From Arenicellales bacterium (GTDB lineage Bacteria > Pseudomonadota > Gammaproteobacteria > Arenicellales > JAHEKD01): a stretch of DNA of 64,000 bases. Location of the stretch: contig JANQSD010000020.1 of the NCBI GenBank assembly GCA_028284225.1, positions 49,296-113,295 on the forward strand, in the 5' to 3' direction. The translations under genes were made by a program, and so were the position numbers. This document shows positions 45,557-54,777 of this stretch, piece by piece; the stretch's first letter is position 1, and each line of letters begins with the position of its first letter. The notes below the pieces were generated by a model. It saw only the letters and a program-made list of their open reading frames with translations. It ran no database searches and was not told where the DNA came from.

Positions 45557-45820
45557 TTACTCGATTGAATACTGCTTTAATTTCTTTCTCAGGGTATTAC
45601 GGTTAATACCAAGCATATGCGCACTCTTGGTTTGATTGCCCTGATTTTTTTCCATCACGACTTCCAGTAATGGTTTTTCCACCTCCGCCATTACCCGATC
45701 ATACAAGGCAATGGGACATTCACCATCAAGATCTTTAAAATAGCGATTTACGCTCTTGCGAACATGCTCATGCAGCGGCTTGTAAGTTTTAATTTTTGAC
45801 TTTTTTTTAGTCTTTTTCAT
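45557..45820 (-). CDS. fis: DNA-binding protein Fis
   Basis: Nucleoid protein that bends DNA and regulates rRNA and recombination genes. The 87-residue form has the C-terminal helix-turn-helix [20 protein letters not shown] followed by [10 protein letters not shown], and an N-terminal part richer in lysine than the E. coli protein ([20 protein letters not shown]). It overlaps dusB by 4 bp, the conserved dusB-fis arrangement. Confidence 0.95.
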   Translation of the reverse strand: MKKTKKKSKIKTYKPLHEHVRKSVNRYFKDLDGECPIALYDRVMAEVEKPLLEVVMEKNQGNQTKSAHMLGINRNTLRKKLKQYSIE

Positions 45821-46803
45821 GCTGCAATTTTGGTCTCAGGACAGTGATGTTGAAAAAAAGCATGTGTCATTTTAAATTGCTCAGCAGAAGATTCAACTAA
45901 ATTCACTTTTTTTCTGAATTCATTACTTTCGGCTATGCCTTTGGTATACCAGCTGATATGCTTTCTGGCGATGCGAACACCGGAGTATTCACCGTATAAA
46001 TCATACATTTGCGTCAACACGTATAGTAATAACTCACCAATTTCGGCTATCGACGGCTCAGCGATCAAGCGGCCTGTTTCAAGATAGTTCACGACTTGCT
46101 GATAAATCCAAGGCCTGCCCTGAGCAGCGCGGCCTATCATTACTGCATCGGCTCCAGTGAACTCCAATACCTGAAACGCTTTCTGCGGTGAATCAATATC
46201 ACCATTGGCGATAACCGGTATCCTCACGGCTTGTTTGATTCGGCGAATAGTTTCATATTCTGCTTCACCCTTGAATCGACAAGCTCTGGTGCGGCCATGA
46301 ACAACTAATGACTGAATGCCGCAATCTTGTGCTAATTTTGCGATCCGTACACCATTACGCCGGTCCGGACTTGTACCAGTGCGGATTTTCAATGTGACCG
46401 GCACATTTACTGCATTCACTACTTGATCCAATATACGTTTAACCTGATCTTCGTCAGACAACAGTGCTGAACCGGCCAGCTTGTTACAAACCTTTTTTGC
46501 CGGACAGCCCATATTGATATCAATGATTTGAGCACCTTGATCAAGATTAAATTTAGCAGCTTGTGCCATCATCGCCGGATCATGGCCCACCAGTTGAACA
46601 CAACGTATGCCCTTATCTAAATGTTGCAGACGCCATTTTGTTTTGCTTGAATCGTGCAAAAGTGCATTGGAGGAAACCATTTCCGATACAGCCAGATCAG
46701 CACCGAAGTCCAGCGCCAGCTTTCTGAACACAGCGTCACTGACGCCTGCCATGGGAGCAGCCAGCACTTTTTTAATCAACTGATAGCTGCCGATTCGCAT
46801 CAA
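45817..46803 (-). CDS. dusB: tRNA-dihydrouridine synthase B
   Basis: FMN-dependent reductase that makes dihydrouridine in the tRNA D-loop. The 328 residues include VLAAPMAGVSDAVFRKLALD, IIDINMGCPAKKVCNKLAGS (catalytic Cys), VTLKIRTGTSPDRRNGVRIA and ADAVMIGRAAQGRPWIYQQV. Overlaps both the upstream DUF3426 gene (4 bp) and fis. Confidence 0.96.
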   Translation of the reverse strand: MMRIGSYQLIKKVLAAPMAGVSDAVFRKLALDFGADLAVSEMVSSNALLHDSSKTKWRLQHLDKGIRCVQLVGHDPAMMAQAAKFNLDQGAQIIDINMGCPAKKVCNKLAGSALLSDEDQVKRILDQVVNAVNVPVTLKIRTGTSPDRRNGVRIAKLAQDCGIQSLVVHGRTRACRFKGEAEYETIRRIKQAVRIPVIANGDIDSPQKAFQVLEFTGADAVMIGRAAQGRPWIYQQVVNYLETGRLIAEPSIAEIGELLLYVLTQMYDLYGEYSGVRIARKHISWYTKGIAESNEFRKKVNLVESSAEQFKMTHAFFQHHCPETKIAA

Positions 46804-48101
46804 TCTACAATATTTAATGCAAAGCCGACCGCCGCTCGTGGTGGACGATCAACATCAAATACTATTTTTACGTCCTGACCCGGCGCTAACTGGCTAATTG
46901 CCGGATCCAGAAATTGCGGATTATCAACTAGATTAATCGTTTTTGAGGCCACAATGGATTCATCAGAACCCGTCAAGTCCAGGCGGATACTGGGTAATAA
47001 CTTATCGTTGTTACTGTAGTTAATTAAATTGGCGGAAATAGTAATCACACCCGGTACGCTTGTATGACGCCGCAGGCTGGCGTGTAATATTTCAAACTCA
47101 GACTGACTTAACGGTGCTTGCTGGTTACAACTAAAAATTGCGCAAGTGAAATTTAAAGGCACCGCGAGAAAACTATAATTTTTTAATTTTGTGTAATTAA
47201 CAATGGCAATCTGCCAAATCAACAGGGCTACCAGCCCTAAAACAATGCCCCAGGCTGAATAGCTGAAAGTTGGATTTGAACGGTTTTTATCTTTTTTAAA
47301 ACGTTGGGCACGGGCCACAATGCTGTTCGTTATTTGCGGCCCTTTGGCTGTTTTTTTATTATCTGTTTTATTACTTGCGGTGGAATCTGTTCCAATACCA
47401 GCAGGTGTAGAACTAAACTGTGGCGATGTTCTACTGTCGAATCTTGCCCTAACTGAGTCCCTTGCTTTTACAGATTTTTGCCGCACTCGGGGTGATATTT
47501 TTTCTTGCTTAACACCTTGTTTGCTTAGCCTCGTGGATTCAATCGTACGGTCATGTTTCGCTTGCAGAATTGGTTCAACTTGATGCGCCTTGTTGTCACT
47601 ATTATCAGCAGCTGACTCAGGTAATGTTTGTTGTGAGGCTTTGAAACCACTATCAGATTGTTTATTTTTAATAAATGACAGTTGTTCTTCTGCTGGTTTA
47701 AGCTTTTCAACCGGCATCGGTTCAGTTGCCAAACCTGATGGCGATTGCTGCTTTGGATCTTTGTCAGTGCTCTGTACAGATGCAGGCGATGATTTAATTG
47801 ACGCCGCTGCCTGTTGCGGCGGTGTTTTGTCACTATGTGTTGGGTCTGTTGGAATATCCGGCGTTGCTGTGCTTTTTACCTCTGATGTATCCGGCTTGGG
47901 TGTAACTTTATCTTGTACTACCGATTCATCAGCTTGCAAAAAATCCTTGGGATCAATCTGATTTTTTTTTAATTCGAGCACTTTCTTACAGTGGCCGCAT
48001 TTTGCCCAGTCTCCACTTTGTTCACTGACAGCCGAACTCACCCGAAAAATAGTTCGGCAATGCGGACAACGAGTGAAAAAATAGTGATGGCTAACAGGCA
48101 T
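46800..48101 (-). CDS. Zinc-ribbon (MJ0042-type) DUF3426 membrane protein
   Basis: A 433-residue protein in three parts: an N-terminal zinc ribbon with two CxxC pairs (RCPHCRTIFRVSSAV and WAKCGHCKKVLEL); a long low-complexity Ser/Gln/Lys/Pro linker; a single transmembrane helix (WGIVLGLVALLIWQIAIVNY, about 284-303) and a C-terminal periplasmic DUF3426 domain. Such genes regularly sit between prmA and dusB in gammaproteobacteria. Function not established. Confidence 0.88.
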   Translation of the reverse strand: MPVSHHYFFTRCPHCRTIFRVSSAVSEQSGDWAKCGHCKKVLELKKNQIDPKDFLQADESVVQDKVTPKPDTSEVKSTATPDIPTDPTHSDKTPPQQAAASIKSSPASVQSTDKDPKQQSPSGLATEPMPVEKLKPAEEQLSFIKNKQSDSGFKASQQTLPESAADNSDNKAHQVEPILQAKHDRTIESTRLSKQGVKQEKISPRVRQKSVKARDSVRARFDSRTSPQFSSTPAGIGTDSTASNKTDNKKTAKGPQITNSIVARAQRFKKDKNRSNPTFSYSAWGIVLGLVALLIWQIAIVNYTKLKNYSFLAVPLNFTCAIFSCNQQAPLSQSEFEILHASLRRHTSVPGVITISANLINYSNNDKLLPSIRLDLTGSDESIVASKTINLVDNPQFLDPAISQLAPGQDVKIVFDVDRPPRAAVGFALNIVD

Positions 48102-48167
48102 CTTAATAAAAAATTATTAAAGCGGATCGATTGTACTGGCTAATGCCGGTAAAGCGCAAATAACAGC

Positions 48168-49037
48168 CTAATCAGGCCCATTACGCTTGCCTAACAGGGC
48201 AATCCAATCTCCTAAAACACGGGTTTGCCAATGCAAACCAGGCATGGCTTTGGTAATCATCGACTCTTGCGAGGCCAGGATGCCGGCCAATAGTAACTGA
48301 CCCTCGTTACTCAAATGGTCGAACAATACACATTTAAGTTCAATAATCGTCACGGCCAGAATATTCGCTATCACAACATCTGCTTTCAAGGCGGGTAAAA
48401 CATCGGGCAAGTATGTCTCTATTTGATCGGTGACCTGGTTTTTTTCAGCATTTTCCAAGGTGGCTGATAACGACCGTGGTTCAATATCGACAGCCAAGGC
48501 ATTTTTTGCCCCTAGTTTTAATGCTGCTATAGCCAGAATCCCCGAGCCGCAACCATAATCAAGCACGGTTTTACCACTCAGATCCATGTCGGCCAGCCAG
48601 GCCAGACATAACCGAGTGCTTTCATGTGTACCTGTGCCAAATGACATGCCCGGATCGATTTGGATATTGATAGCATCTTGATCAATACTGTCCAGCCAAC
48701 TGGGTACAATCCAAAGCTTGTTCGCCACCTGTACAGGTTCGAAATGATCCAACCATGCCTGTTCCCAATTTTTATCTTCCAGGTCTTTTAGTTCAAATTC
48801 GATACCAGGAATTGAGTTTAATCGTTCAACTAAACTGTTGTGGTCAAAACTCAAATCAAATAACCCGGTTAACTTGATAAAAGTCCAGCTATCATCGACT
48901 TGACCGTTAACTTCAAATATCTCACTTTGATCAGCGGCCATAGTGGTCACAGATAAAGCACCGTACTCCAGTAACAGTTCACTCAACAACTCCTCCTGTT
49001 CGGCTGCAAGGATGACTTCGATAGATTGCCAGGTCAT
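48168..49037 (-). CDS. prmA: Ribosomal protein L11 methyltransferase
   Basis: Trimethylates lysines and the N-terminus of ribosomal protein L11. The 289 residues contain IQIDPGMSFGTGTHESTRLC, VLDYGCGSGILAIAALKLGA (SAM site) and VVIANILAVTIIELKCVL with the NIL motif. Part of the accC-prmA-DUF3426-dusB-fis operon. Confidence 0.96.
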   Translation of the reverse strand: MTWQSIEVILAAEQEELLSELLLEYGALSVTTMAADQSEIFEVNGQVDDSWTFIKLTGLFDLSFDHNSLVERLNSIPGIEFELKDLEDKNWEQAWLDHFEPVQVANKLWIVPSWLDSIDQDAINIQIDPGMSFGTGTHESTRLCLAWLADMDLSGKTVLDYGCGSGILAIAALKLGAKNALAVDIEPRSLSATLENAEKNQVTDQIETYLPDVLPALKADVVIANILAVTIIELKCVLFDHLSNEGQLLLAGILASQESMITKAMPGLHWQTRVLGDWIALLGKRNGPD

Positions 49038-49067
49038 AAATTACTGCATGATCTTTAAATAACAATT

Positions 49068-49096
49068 GTCATTTCGAACTGAGTGAGAAATCTGTT
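49068..49096. repeat. GTCATTTCGAACTGAG-type repeat fragment
   Basis: GTCATTTCGAACTGAGTGAG and the following AAATCTGTT lie in the accC-prmA spacer. The sequence matches one end of a dispersed inverted-repeat type common in bacterial genomes (GTCATTTCGA ... GAGAAATCT). Only one end is seen here. Confidence 0.4.
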
Positions 49097-49102
49097 ATCA
49101 GA

Positions 49103-50446
49103 TCAAGATTGGGCCAACTTCTGTTCGAGATAATGAATAGTTAACTGTCCCTGGGCAAAGGCCTGATCAGCCATAATACGACGCTGCAAAGGTATATTGG
49201 TGCGCACGCCTTCGACGATCATTTCTTGCAAAGCACCCTGCATACGTGCAATAGCTTGCTCACGATTCTTGCCCGTAGTGATGACTTTGGCAATCATAGA
49301 ATCATAGTAAGGCGGGATGGTATAACCGCTATAAACATGAGAATCAACACGGACCCCCAAACCTCCAGGGCTATGGTACAGGCTGATTTTACCGGGCGAA
49401 GGAATAAACGTTTCTGAATCCTCAGCATTAATACGGCACTCAATCGCATGACCTGAAAAACCGATGTCGTCTTGACTGAAACTCAATTGCTCACCCGATG
49501 CAATCAGCAACTGCTCTTTGACAATATCGATACCGGTTATTTGCTCAGTGACAGGATGTTCAACTTGAACACGGGTGTTCATTTCAATGAAGTAAAACTC
49601 GCCGTCCTGATATAAAAATTCAAAAGTGCCAGCACCACGATAACCGATTTCCTGACAGGCATTCACACAACGCATACCGATTTTTTGCCGAACTTCGGTT
49701 GAAATACCGGGCGCAGGTGCTTCCTCAACAACTTTTTGGTGACGGCGCTGCATAGAACAATCCCGATCTCCCAGGTGTACGGCATTACCATGGTTATCGG
49801 CCAATACCTGAATTTCAATATGGCGAGGACGCTCAAGGAATTTTTCCATATAGACCATTTCATTGTTGAAAGCGGCTTTCGCTTCTGATTTGGTCAATGA
49901 AACTGCATTTGATAGTGCCGCTTCACTATGTACCACCCGCATACCTTTGCCGCCACCACCACCGGCGGCTTTGACGATTACCGGATAACCAATCCGGGCA
50001 GCAATTTTTTTAAGCTCCTGCGGATCATCATTTAAAGGACCATCGGAGCCGGGAACACAGGGCACACCGGACTTTTTCATTGCCGCAATGGCTGAAACCT
50101 TATCTCCCATTAGATGTATTGTTTCGGCTTTTGGGCCTACAAAAATAAAACCACTTTCTTCTACACGCTCAGCAAAATCGGCATTTTCGGCTAAAAACCC
50201 ATACCCGGGGTGAATTGCTGAAGCATCAGTGACCTCTGCAGCACTGATTACTGCCGGAATATTTAGATAACTGTCTTTAGCCTGATGCGGGCCGATACAG
50301 ACAGACTCATCGGCCAGGCGCACGTATTTTGCATCTCGATCTGCTTTGGAATAAACCGCTACCGTTTTAATACCGAGTTCACGACAAGCACGTAGAATTC
50401 TCAGTGCGATTTCACCGCGATTGGCGATGACAAGTTTGTCAATCAT
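49103..50446 (-). CDS. accC: Acetyl-CoA carboxylase, biotin carboxylase subunit
   Basis: Carboxylates biotin on AccB for malonyl-CoA formation. The 447 residues include [40 protein letters not shown] (ATP-grasp loop), [20 protein letters not shown] and [20 protein letters not shown]. It lies 10 bp after accB. Confidence 0.97.
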   Translation of the reverse strand: MIDKLVIANRGEIALRILRACRELGIKTVAVYSKADRDAKYVRLADESVCIGPHQAKDSYLNIPAVISAAEVTDASAIHPGYGFLAENADFAERVEESGFIFVGPKAETIHLMGDKVSAIAAMKKSGVPCVPGSDGPLNDDPQELKKIAARIGYPVIVKAAGGGGGKGMRVVHSEAALSNAVSLTKSEAKAAFNNEMVYMEKFLERPRHIEIQVLADNHGNAVHLGDRDCSMQRRHQKVVEEAPAPGISTEVRQKIGMRCVNACQEIGYRGAGTFEFLYQDGEFYFIEMNTRVQVEHPVTEQITGIDIVKEQLLIASGEQLSFSQDDIGFSGHAIECRINAEDSETFIPSPGKISLYHSPGGLGVRVDSHVYSGYTIPPYYDSMIAKVITTGKNREQAIARMQGALQEMIVEGVRTNIPLQRRIMADQAFAQGQLTIHYLEQKLAQS

Positions 50447-50456
50447 TAGCCTCGCC

Positions 50457-50921
50457 TCATTCGATGATAAACATCACTTCGTCATATTCGACCGGATCAC
50501 CAGTGCTCTTTAACATGGCTTTGATCACCCCTGACTTATCGGCTTCGATTTGATTAAAAATCTTCATCGCCTCGATGATACAAAGCGTATCACCGACTTC
50601 TACATTATCACCGACTTTTACAAATGGATCGGCATCCGGACTGGCCGCATCATAATAAGTTCCGACCATAGGCGATTTGACTTCATGTCCGGTCGAAGTC
50701 GAGGCAGGCTCTGCAACACTGCCATTATTGCCGGAGGGAGCTGCAACAGGTGCGGCAGGTGCATGAATGACCTGGGGCGTTTGTGCAATCTGTGGTGCTG
50801 ATAAAGAGCTGGAACGACTCAAGCGAATTGACTCTTCACCCTCGACGATTTCCATTTCAGCCAGATCAGACTCTTCTAATAACTCAATTAACTTTTTAAT
50901 CTTGCGTATATCCATAACCAT
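50457..50921 (-). CDS. accB: Acetyl-CoA carboxylase, biotin carboxyl carrier protein
   Basis: Carries biotin between the carboxylase and transferase subunits. The 154-residue protein has an N-terminal helical region ([20 protein letters not shown]), an Ala/Pro-rich linker and a biotinyl domain with the lysine in [21 protein letters not shown] canonical E. coli-type AccB. A TIR-bounded element lies between it and aroQ. Confidence 0.96.
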   Translation of the reverse strand: MVMDIRKIKKLIELLEESDLAEMEIVEGEESIRLSRSSSLSAPQIAQTPQVIHAPAAPVAAPSGNNGSVAEPASTSTGHEVKSPMVGTYYDAASPDADPFVKVGDNVEVGDTLCIIEAMKIFNQIEADKSGVIKAMLKSTGDPVEYDEVMFIIE

Positions 50922-50949
50922 TTTTCAAATCCTTCAGGTTTTAATATGA

Positions 50950-51086
50950 GATCTCAGCATAACTATTACACTTGAAAATACGTCGTTAAACATTCGCTCA
51001 AACTGCTCATTTATTTCAATAAACTGCGCTTTTTCGCTCATTTTTGCCTCGTCTTTTCTGCGTTCATAACGTTATGCCGAGGTCTC
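50950..51086. repeat. Short element with 16-bp inverted repeats between aroQ and accB
   Basis: Left end GAGATCTCAGCATAAC (50950-50965); the complement of the right end (51071-51086) reads GAGACCTCGGCATAAC, with 14 of 16 identical. The 105-bp interior is T/C-rich with no frame. The right arm covers the last five codons of aroQ (Glu-Thr-Ser-Ala-stop). This resembles dispersed non-coding repeats of gammaproteobacteria and would place a structured insert in the aroQ-accB leader. Confidence 0.65.
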
Positions 51087-51518
51087 GAGATGATTTAAAG
51101 CACTATCTAAAGCATATAAGTAGCCCCTATAACCTAAACCACATACCACACCGACTGCTATATCAGAGAAATAGGAATGATGCCGAAACGATTCTCTGGC
51201 ATGCACATTGGAAAGATGAATTTCAATGAATGGCACACCAACGCCAGCGATAGCATCACGAAGTGCAATACTGGTGTGGGTGAACGCACCAGGGTTAATG
51301 ATAATGAAATCGGCATCTTTACTTTGGTGAATCCAGTCAATGAGTTCACTCTCAGAATTTGACTGCTTACATTCAATATCCACGTCAGCTTTTTGTGCCT
51401 CAGACTCAAGCAAACCGTTAATATCTTTAAGTGTCGTTTTGCCATATACTTGTGGTTCTCGAGTGCCGAGTAAATTCAGATTAGGGCCATGAAAAACTGC
51501 GATTTTGGCTTTAGACAT
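51072..51518 (-). CDS. aroQ: Type II 3-dehydroquinate dehydratase
   Basis: Third step of the shikimate pathway. The 148 residues have [39 protein letters not shown] and [20 protein letters not shown]. The C-terminal ETSA and stop come from the arm of the adjacent repeat. First gene of the aroQ-accB-accC series. Confidence 0.95.
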   Translation of the reverse strand: MSKAKIAVFHGPNLNLLGTREPQVYGKTTLKDINGLLESEAQKADVDIECKQSNSESELIDWIHQSKDADFIIINPGAFTHTSIALRDAIAGVGVPFIEIHLSNVHARESFRHHSYFSDIAVGVVCGLGYRGYLYALDSALNHLETSA

Positions 51519-51662
51519 ATGTTATTAATTCCTTATATCGATAGTTCTTGCAGCACATGACATGACGTTACTAATATTCCATGATAACCGCAAGATCGTG
51601 AATTTTCAACGCATTTTTATATCATTTAAAGACAAATTTACTAACTCACATCAAACACCATT

Positions 51663-52262
51663 ATGAATCAATATCCTGCCCCGTATTCAGCAGATTTCTC
51701 CAGGCGTGACCCAAATGCTGATGTGATCGATTTGATTTTCAAACGCTGGTCACCTCGAGCCTTTAAAAAGACTCAAATCAATACGGCCACTCTGGAGTCG
51801 ATTTTCGACGCAGCCCGTTGGGCACCTTCCTGTTTTAATGAACAACCCTGGTTGTTCTTGACTTCAACCGAACAGACCTTTGAAAAATTTTTGAATTTAT
51901 TGGTTGAAGGAAACCAAAGCTGGGCAAAAAATGCAGCCGTAATAGGTTTTGTATTAACACATAAACAGTTTAATCGTAACGGAAACGTGAATAACTGGGC
52001 CGCTTTCGATTCAGGCTCAGCCTGGATGGCAATGAGTTTACAAGCATCCGCTTTAGGCCTATATACACATGGCATGGGCGGAATCAAAAAAGATGAAATT
52101 TACCGGGCATTTGACATTAACAAGGACGAGCTGGATGTAATTTGCGGCTTTGCGTTGGGTCAACTGGACACACCTGAATCCCTGCCAGAGGATTTTCGCG
52201 AGCGGGAACAACCATCAGCACGAAAACCGCTGGCGGACATTTGGAAGCAAGGGAGTCTTTAA
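51663..52262 (+). CDS. Nitroreductase family FMN protein
   Basis: A 199-residue flavin oxidoreductase with VIDLIFKRWSPRAFKKTQIN (phosphate-binding), ARWAPSCFNEQPWLFLTSTE and LQASALGLYTHGMGGIKKDE. It probably reduces quinones or nitro compounds with NAD(P)H; the physiological substrate is unknown. Its stop overlaps the start of the YbaK gene (TAATG), so the two are coupled. Confidence 0.88.
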   Translation: MNQYPAPYSADFSRRDPNADVIDLIFKRWSPRAFKKTQINTATLESIFDAARWAPSCFNEQPWLFLTSTEQTFEKFLNLLVEGNQSWAKNAAVIGFVLTHKQFNRNGNVNNWAAFDSGSAWMAMSLQASALGLYTHGMGGIKKDEIYRAFDINKDELDVICGFALGQLDTPESLPEDFREREQPSARKPLADIWKQGSL

Positions 52263-52726
52263 TGAAACCCGTTGATCGTGTTAAAGACGCACTCACCCGA
52301 CAGGGTGAAAACATTGAGATATTGATTTTAGAGCAAAGCACACATACCGCGCAGCAGGCAGCGGATGCGTTGCAATGCCATGTCGCACAAATAGTCAAAT
52401 CATTAATATTCAAAACATCAAAATCAGAAAAACCTGTATTGGCATTGGTCAGTGGCGATAAAAGACTCGACAGCAAGAAGTTAGCGCGTTTAATCGGTGA
52501 AAAACTGGGTAAAGCTGATGCTGATTTTGTTAAGCAAAAAACCGGATTCAGCATCGGCGGCGTTGCACCTATCGGCAGCCTGGAAGCACTACCGGTTTAT
52601 ATGGACCAGTCGCTACTAACGCATCAATATGTATGGGCAGCGGCAGGACATCCAAAATCGATATTCAAAATTGACCCAAAACGTCTGGCAGAAATTACTT
52701 CGGCAATGGTTTCAGACTTGACCTGA
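52262..52726 (+). CDS. YbaK/EbsC-family aminoacyl-tRNA deacylase
   Basis: A 154-residue editing-domain protein related to YbaK and ProX, which hydrolyses mischarged tRNA (Cys-tRNAPro or similar). Motifs are HTAQQAADALQCHVAQIVKS, VLALVSGDKRLDSKKLARLI and FSIGGVAPIG. Start 52262 is favoured: GGGAG is 7 nt upstream and it overlaps the previous stop. Confidence 0.88.
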   Translation: MKPVDRVKDALTRQGENIEILILEQSTHTAQQAADALQCHVAQIVKSLIFKTSKSEKPVLALVSGDKRLDSKKLARLIGEKLGKADADFVKQKTGFSIGGVAPIGSLEALPVYMDQSLLTHQYVWAAAGHPKSIFKIDPKRLAEITSAMVSDLT

Positions 52727-52752
52727 AATCGCTGATTTACAGGTATATAAAC

Positions 52753-52780
52753 AAGTTAGGCCTCCTATCGGAGGCAACTT
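52753..52780 (+). terminator. Terminator-like hairpin between ybaK-type and hydrolase genes
   Basis: GCCTCC-TATC-GGAGGC stem extended by AAGTT/AACTT with a 2-nt bulge, in the gap between convergent genes; a few Ts follow in the plus direction. Confidence 0.55.
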
Positions 52781-52801
52781 TATCCAGACAGAGACAATAA
52801 C

Positions 52802-53611
52802 TTAATTTAATAACAGAGCACCGAGAACAGCTTCTGGAGCATCTTCCTGAATAATATGTCCTGCTTTGGGAACTTTTGTAAAGCTATTCGCTGATACTAA
52901 TTTTGCTAGCTCCTCACCTTGATTGATCGGTATGAATGTATCATTTTCTGCCCAAATGATATTTACCTTATTAGCCATTGGGCCATATTGCGATTGAATT
53001 TCACTAATATATTTTGAGTCTGATTGAGCAATCTGACGGTAAAAAGCTGCCTGCCCCGTACCTCCCTGCCACGGCGCAGCATACATATTGGCAGTATCGA
53101 TATCAATACTCTTCTCTGAGGCATTCTGAATATAAGCATTGAATAAAGCATCATGTGCATATTCAGGCAACCCTGCAAAGGCTACCTCATGATTGCGAAC
53201 ATGCTTATAGAACGGCGATCCTGAAGGGAGTACCGCAACAACATCAATAAGCGTCAATTTACGGTATCTAAGTCCATTCACATAGTAACCTCGAAGTGCG
53301 GCCAATCCCCCGAAATCATGGGCAATCACCTCAGGCATATCTAAATTCCAATGTTCAATCAACGCTGACAGGAGATTATTCTGAACATCAGGTGAAACTT
53401 TCTGATTATCTCGTTTTTCGGATTTTCCGCACCCAATCATATCAAAGTAATATATTGACTTATTTTTGGCTAACCATGGAGCAATTTTTCGCCATGATTG
53501 CGATGACCATGGGAAGCCGTGAATCATCACAACAGGATCACCAGTTCCAATTGAACCCCAAGCAACTGTTTGCCCTTCAAACTCAAAATAATTATCCAAG
53601 GGAAGCATCAT
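52802..53611 (-). CDS. Alpha/beta hydrolase with Asp nucleophile, partner of a CGNR regulator
   Basis: A 269-residue alpha/beta hydrolase: HGFPWSSQSWRKIAPWLAKN (oxyanion), VIAHDFGGLAALRGYYVNGL (nucleophile elbow with Asp), WAENDTFIPINQGEELAKLV (acid) and AGHIIQEDAPEAV (base). The Asp nucleophile suggests dehalogenase/epoxide hydrolase chemistry. The start at 53611 (or 53608) is preceded by GGAG, which overlaps one arm of a perfect 10-bp inverted repeat shared with the divergent CGNR gene. Confidence 0.82.
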   Translation of the reverse strand: MMLPLDNYFEFEGQTVAWGSIGTGDPVVMIHGFPWSSQSWRKIAPWLAKNKSIYYFDMIGCGKSEKRDNQKVSPDVQNNLLSALIEHWNLDMPEVIAHDFGGLAALRGYYVNGLRYRKLTLIDVVAVLPSGSPFYKHVRNHEVAFAGLPEYAHDALFNAYIQNASEKSIDIDTANMYAAPWQGGTGQAAFYRQIAQSDSKYISEIQSQYGPMANKVNIIWAENDTFIPINQGEELAKLVSANSFTKVPKAGHIIQEDAPEAVLGALLLN

Positions 53612-53618
53612 ATATTCT

Positions 53619-53655
53619 CCATGTAACCGATTAAAGTATATAATAGGTTACATGG
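53619..53655. promoter_or_regulatory. Perfect 10-bp inverted repeat, candidate CGNR operator
   Basis: CCATGTAACC (53619-53628) and GGTTACATGG (53646-53655), 17-bp spacer, between divergent genes. One arm touches the Shine-Dalgarno of the hydrolase. A third half-site, ATGGTTACA, begins at the in-frame ATG at 53692. Such symmetry in a divergon with a DNA-binding protein suggests autoregulation. Confidence 0.6.
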
Positions 53656-53667
53656 ATTGATCAGAAT

Positions 53668-54294
53668 ATGCAACCTATTTATAATATAATAATGGTTACA
53701 AAAGATGGGCATTACTGGCAAAGACATGGCTTTTTTGGAGGACATGTTTTCTTGGACTTTTTAAATACCTTTGATAATCTCGATAAACACCGTACTCTTG
53801 ATGCCCTTCCAAATTGGGAAACGGTATTATTATGGTCACTAGAATCAAAAGTATTGAATAAAAATGAGTTTAGCTATCTAACTCAAAGTTTTTCACAACC
53901 AAATCATTCTGAGCTAAGTCGATTGCATCATTTTCGGGATTTAGCTTGGAAAGTTTTATCAGATAAGGCTCAAGCAATAAAACTAGATTTATCTGAACTT
54001 GCGAAGTTCACGAGAGAAATTAAATGGGCCTATTCAACAGCAGACCTGTTACTAGATAATGATAAATTTAAGTGGAATATTGAATGTACCGATATGGGAT
54101 CATCTGTTATTCAAGCCCGACTGGGATTAAAAGCTGGGGAATTATTGTCCAGTTCATCGCTTAATAAAATCACAGAATGCCAAGGATGTAGTGGCCTGTT
54201 TCTCAATACAGGCAGGGGCGTTGGACGGCGATGGTGCCGAATGAGTACATGTGGAAATAGAGCAAAGATATCTAAGTTCAGAGCCATTCATTAA
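53668..54294 (+). CDS. CGNR zinc-finger regulator with ABATE domain
   Basis: A 208-residue regulator. The N-terminal ABATE (stress-responsive ligand-binding) domain begins around FFGGHVFLDFLNTFDNLDKH. The C-terminal zinc finger is ECQGCSGLFLNTGRGVGRRW, then CRMSTCGNRAKISKF with the CGNR signature. Members regulate adjacent hydrolases or transporters. An alternative start at 53692 is possible. The gene ends where an IS91-type fragment begins. Confidence 0.85.
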   Translation: MQPIYNIIMVTKDGHYWQRHGFFGGHVFLDFLNTFDNLDKHRTLDALPNWETVLLWSLESKVLNKNEFSYLTQSFSQPNHSELSRLHHFRDLAWKVLSDKAQAIKLDLSELAKFTREIKWAYSTADLLLDNDKFKWNIECTDMGSSVIQARLGLKAGELLSSSSLNKITECQGCSGLFLNTGRGVGRRWCRMSTCGNRAKISKFRAIH

Positions 54295-54526
54295 AAAAAG
54301 ATTTCCCATTAGAATTCCATCCAAAATCAAACTGCTGCTACAGATGAATCAGGCGTGGTGGCAGTATTATCAAACTAACGTCGATTCAATCCGGCCCGTT
54401 GTCGTTCAAACCATTGTAAATCTACTCAGCTGTGGGCTCACAGTACGCGGTTATGACGAATACCGATGCAGCAATCAGAACTGCAATCACAGGAAAGTGG
54501 TCTGTATCATCAATCACTTGCCTTGA
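54293..54526 (+). pseudogene. Broken IS91-family transposase, N-terminal zinc-binding part
   Basis: A frame with LLLQMNQAWWQYYQTNVDSI, RPVVVQTIVNLLSCGLTVRG and YDEYRCSNQNCNHRKVVCII matches the N-terminal zinc-binding region of IS91-type transposases. It stops after about 75 codons, before the CPSCG-type second cysteine pair and the Y2 catalytic core. The remaining transposase is missing from the next 250 bp. A remnant of an insertion beside the CGNR/hydrolase pair. Confidence 0.65.
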
Positions 54527-54777
54527 TGAAACCCATCTCGTAAGGTGACAGGATAAATCCGCACAGCGGAAATAATTGCCTAATTTATAGGTAATTTAGG
54601 GCATGTAATAACAGAAATTCACCGCACCCAATTCCAATTTGTCAACCTGATATACAAATCTTCTGATTATGGAAATTGACTTAGATAACATACTACCCAA
54701 TCTGACTTTTGAAATTCCTATTCATCAAATTTGGCACATGTTGAAGTCTTCATATCAAATCTATAATGGAGAAAATG

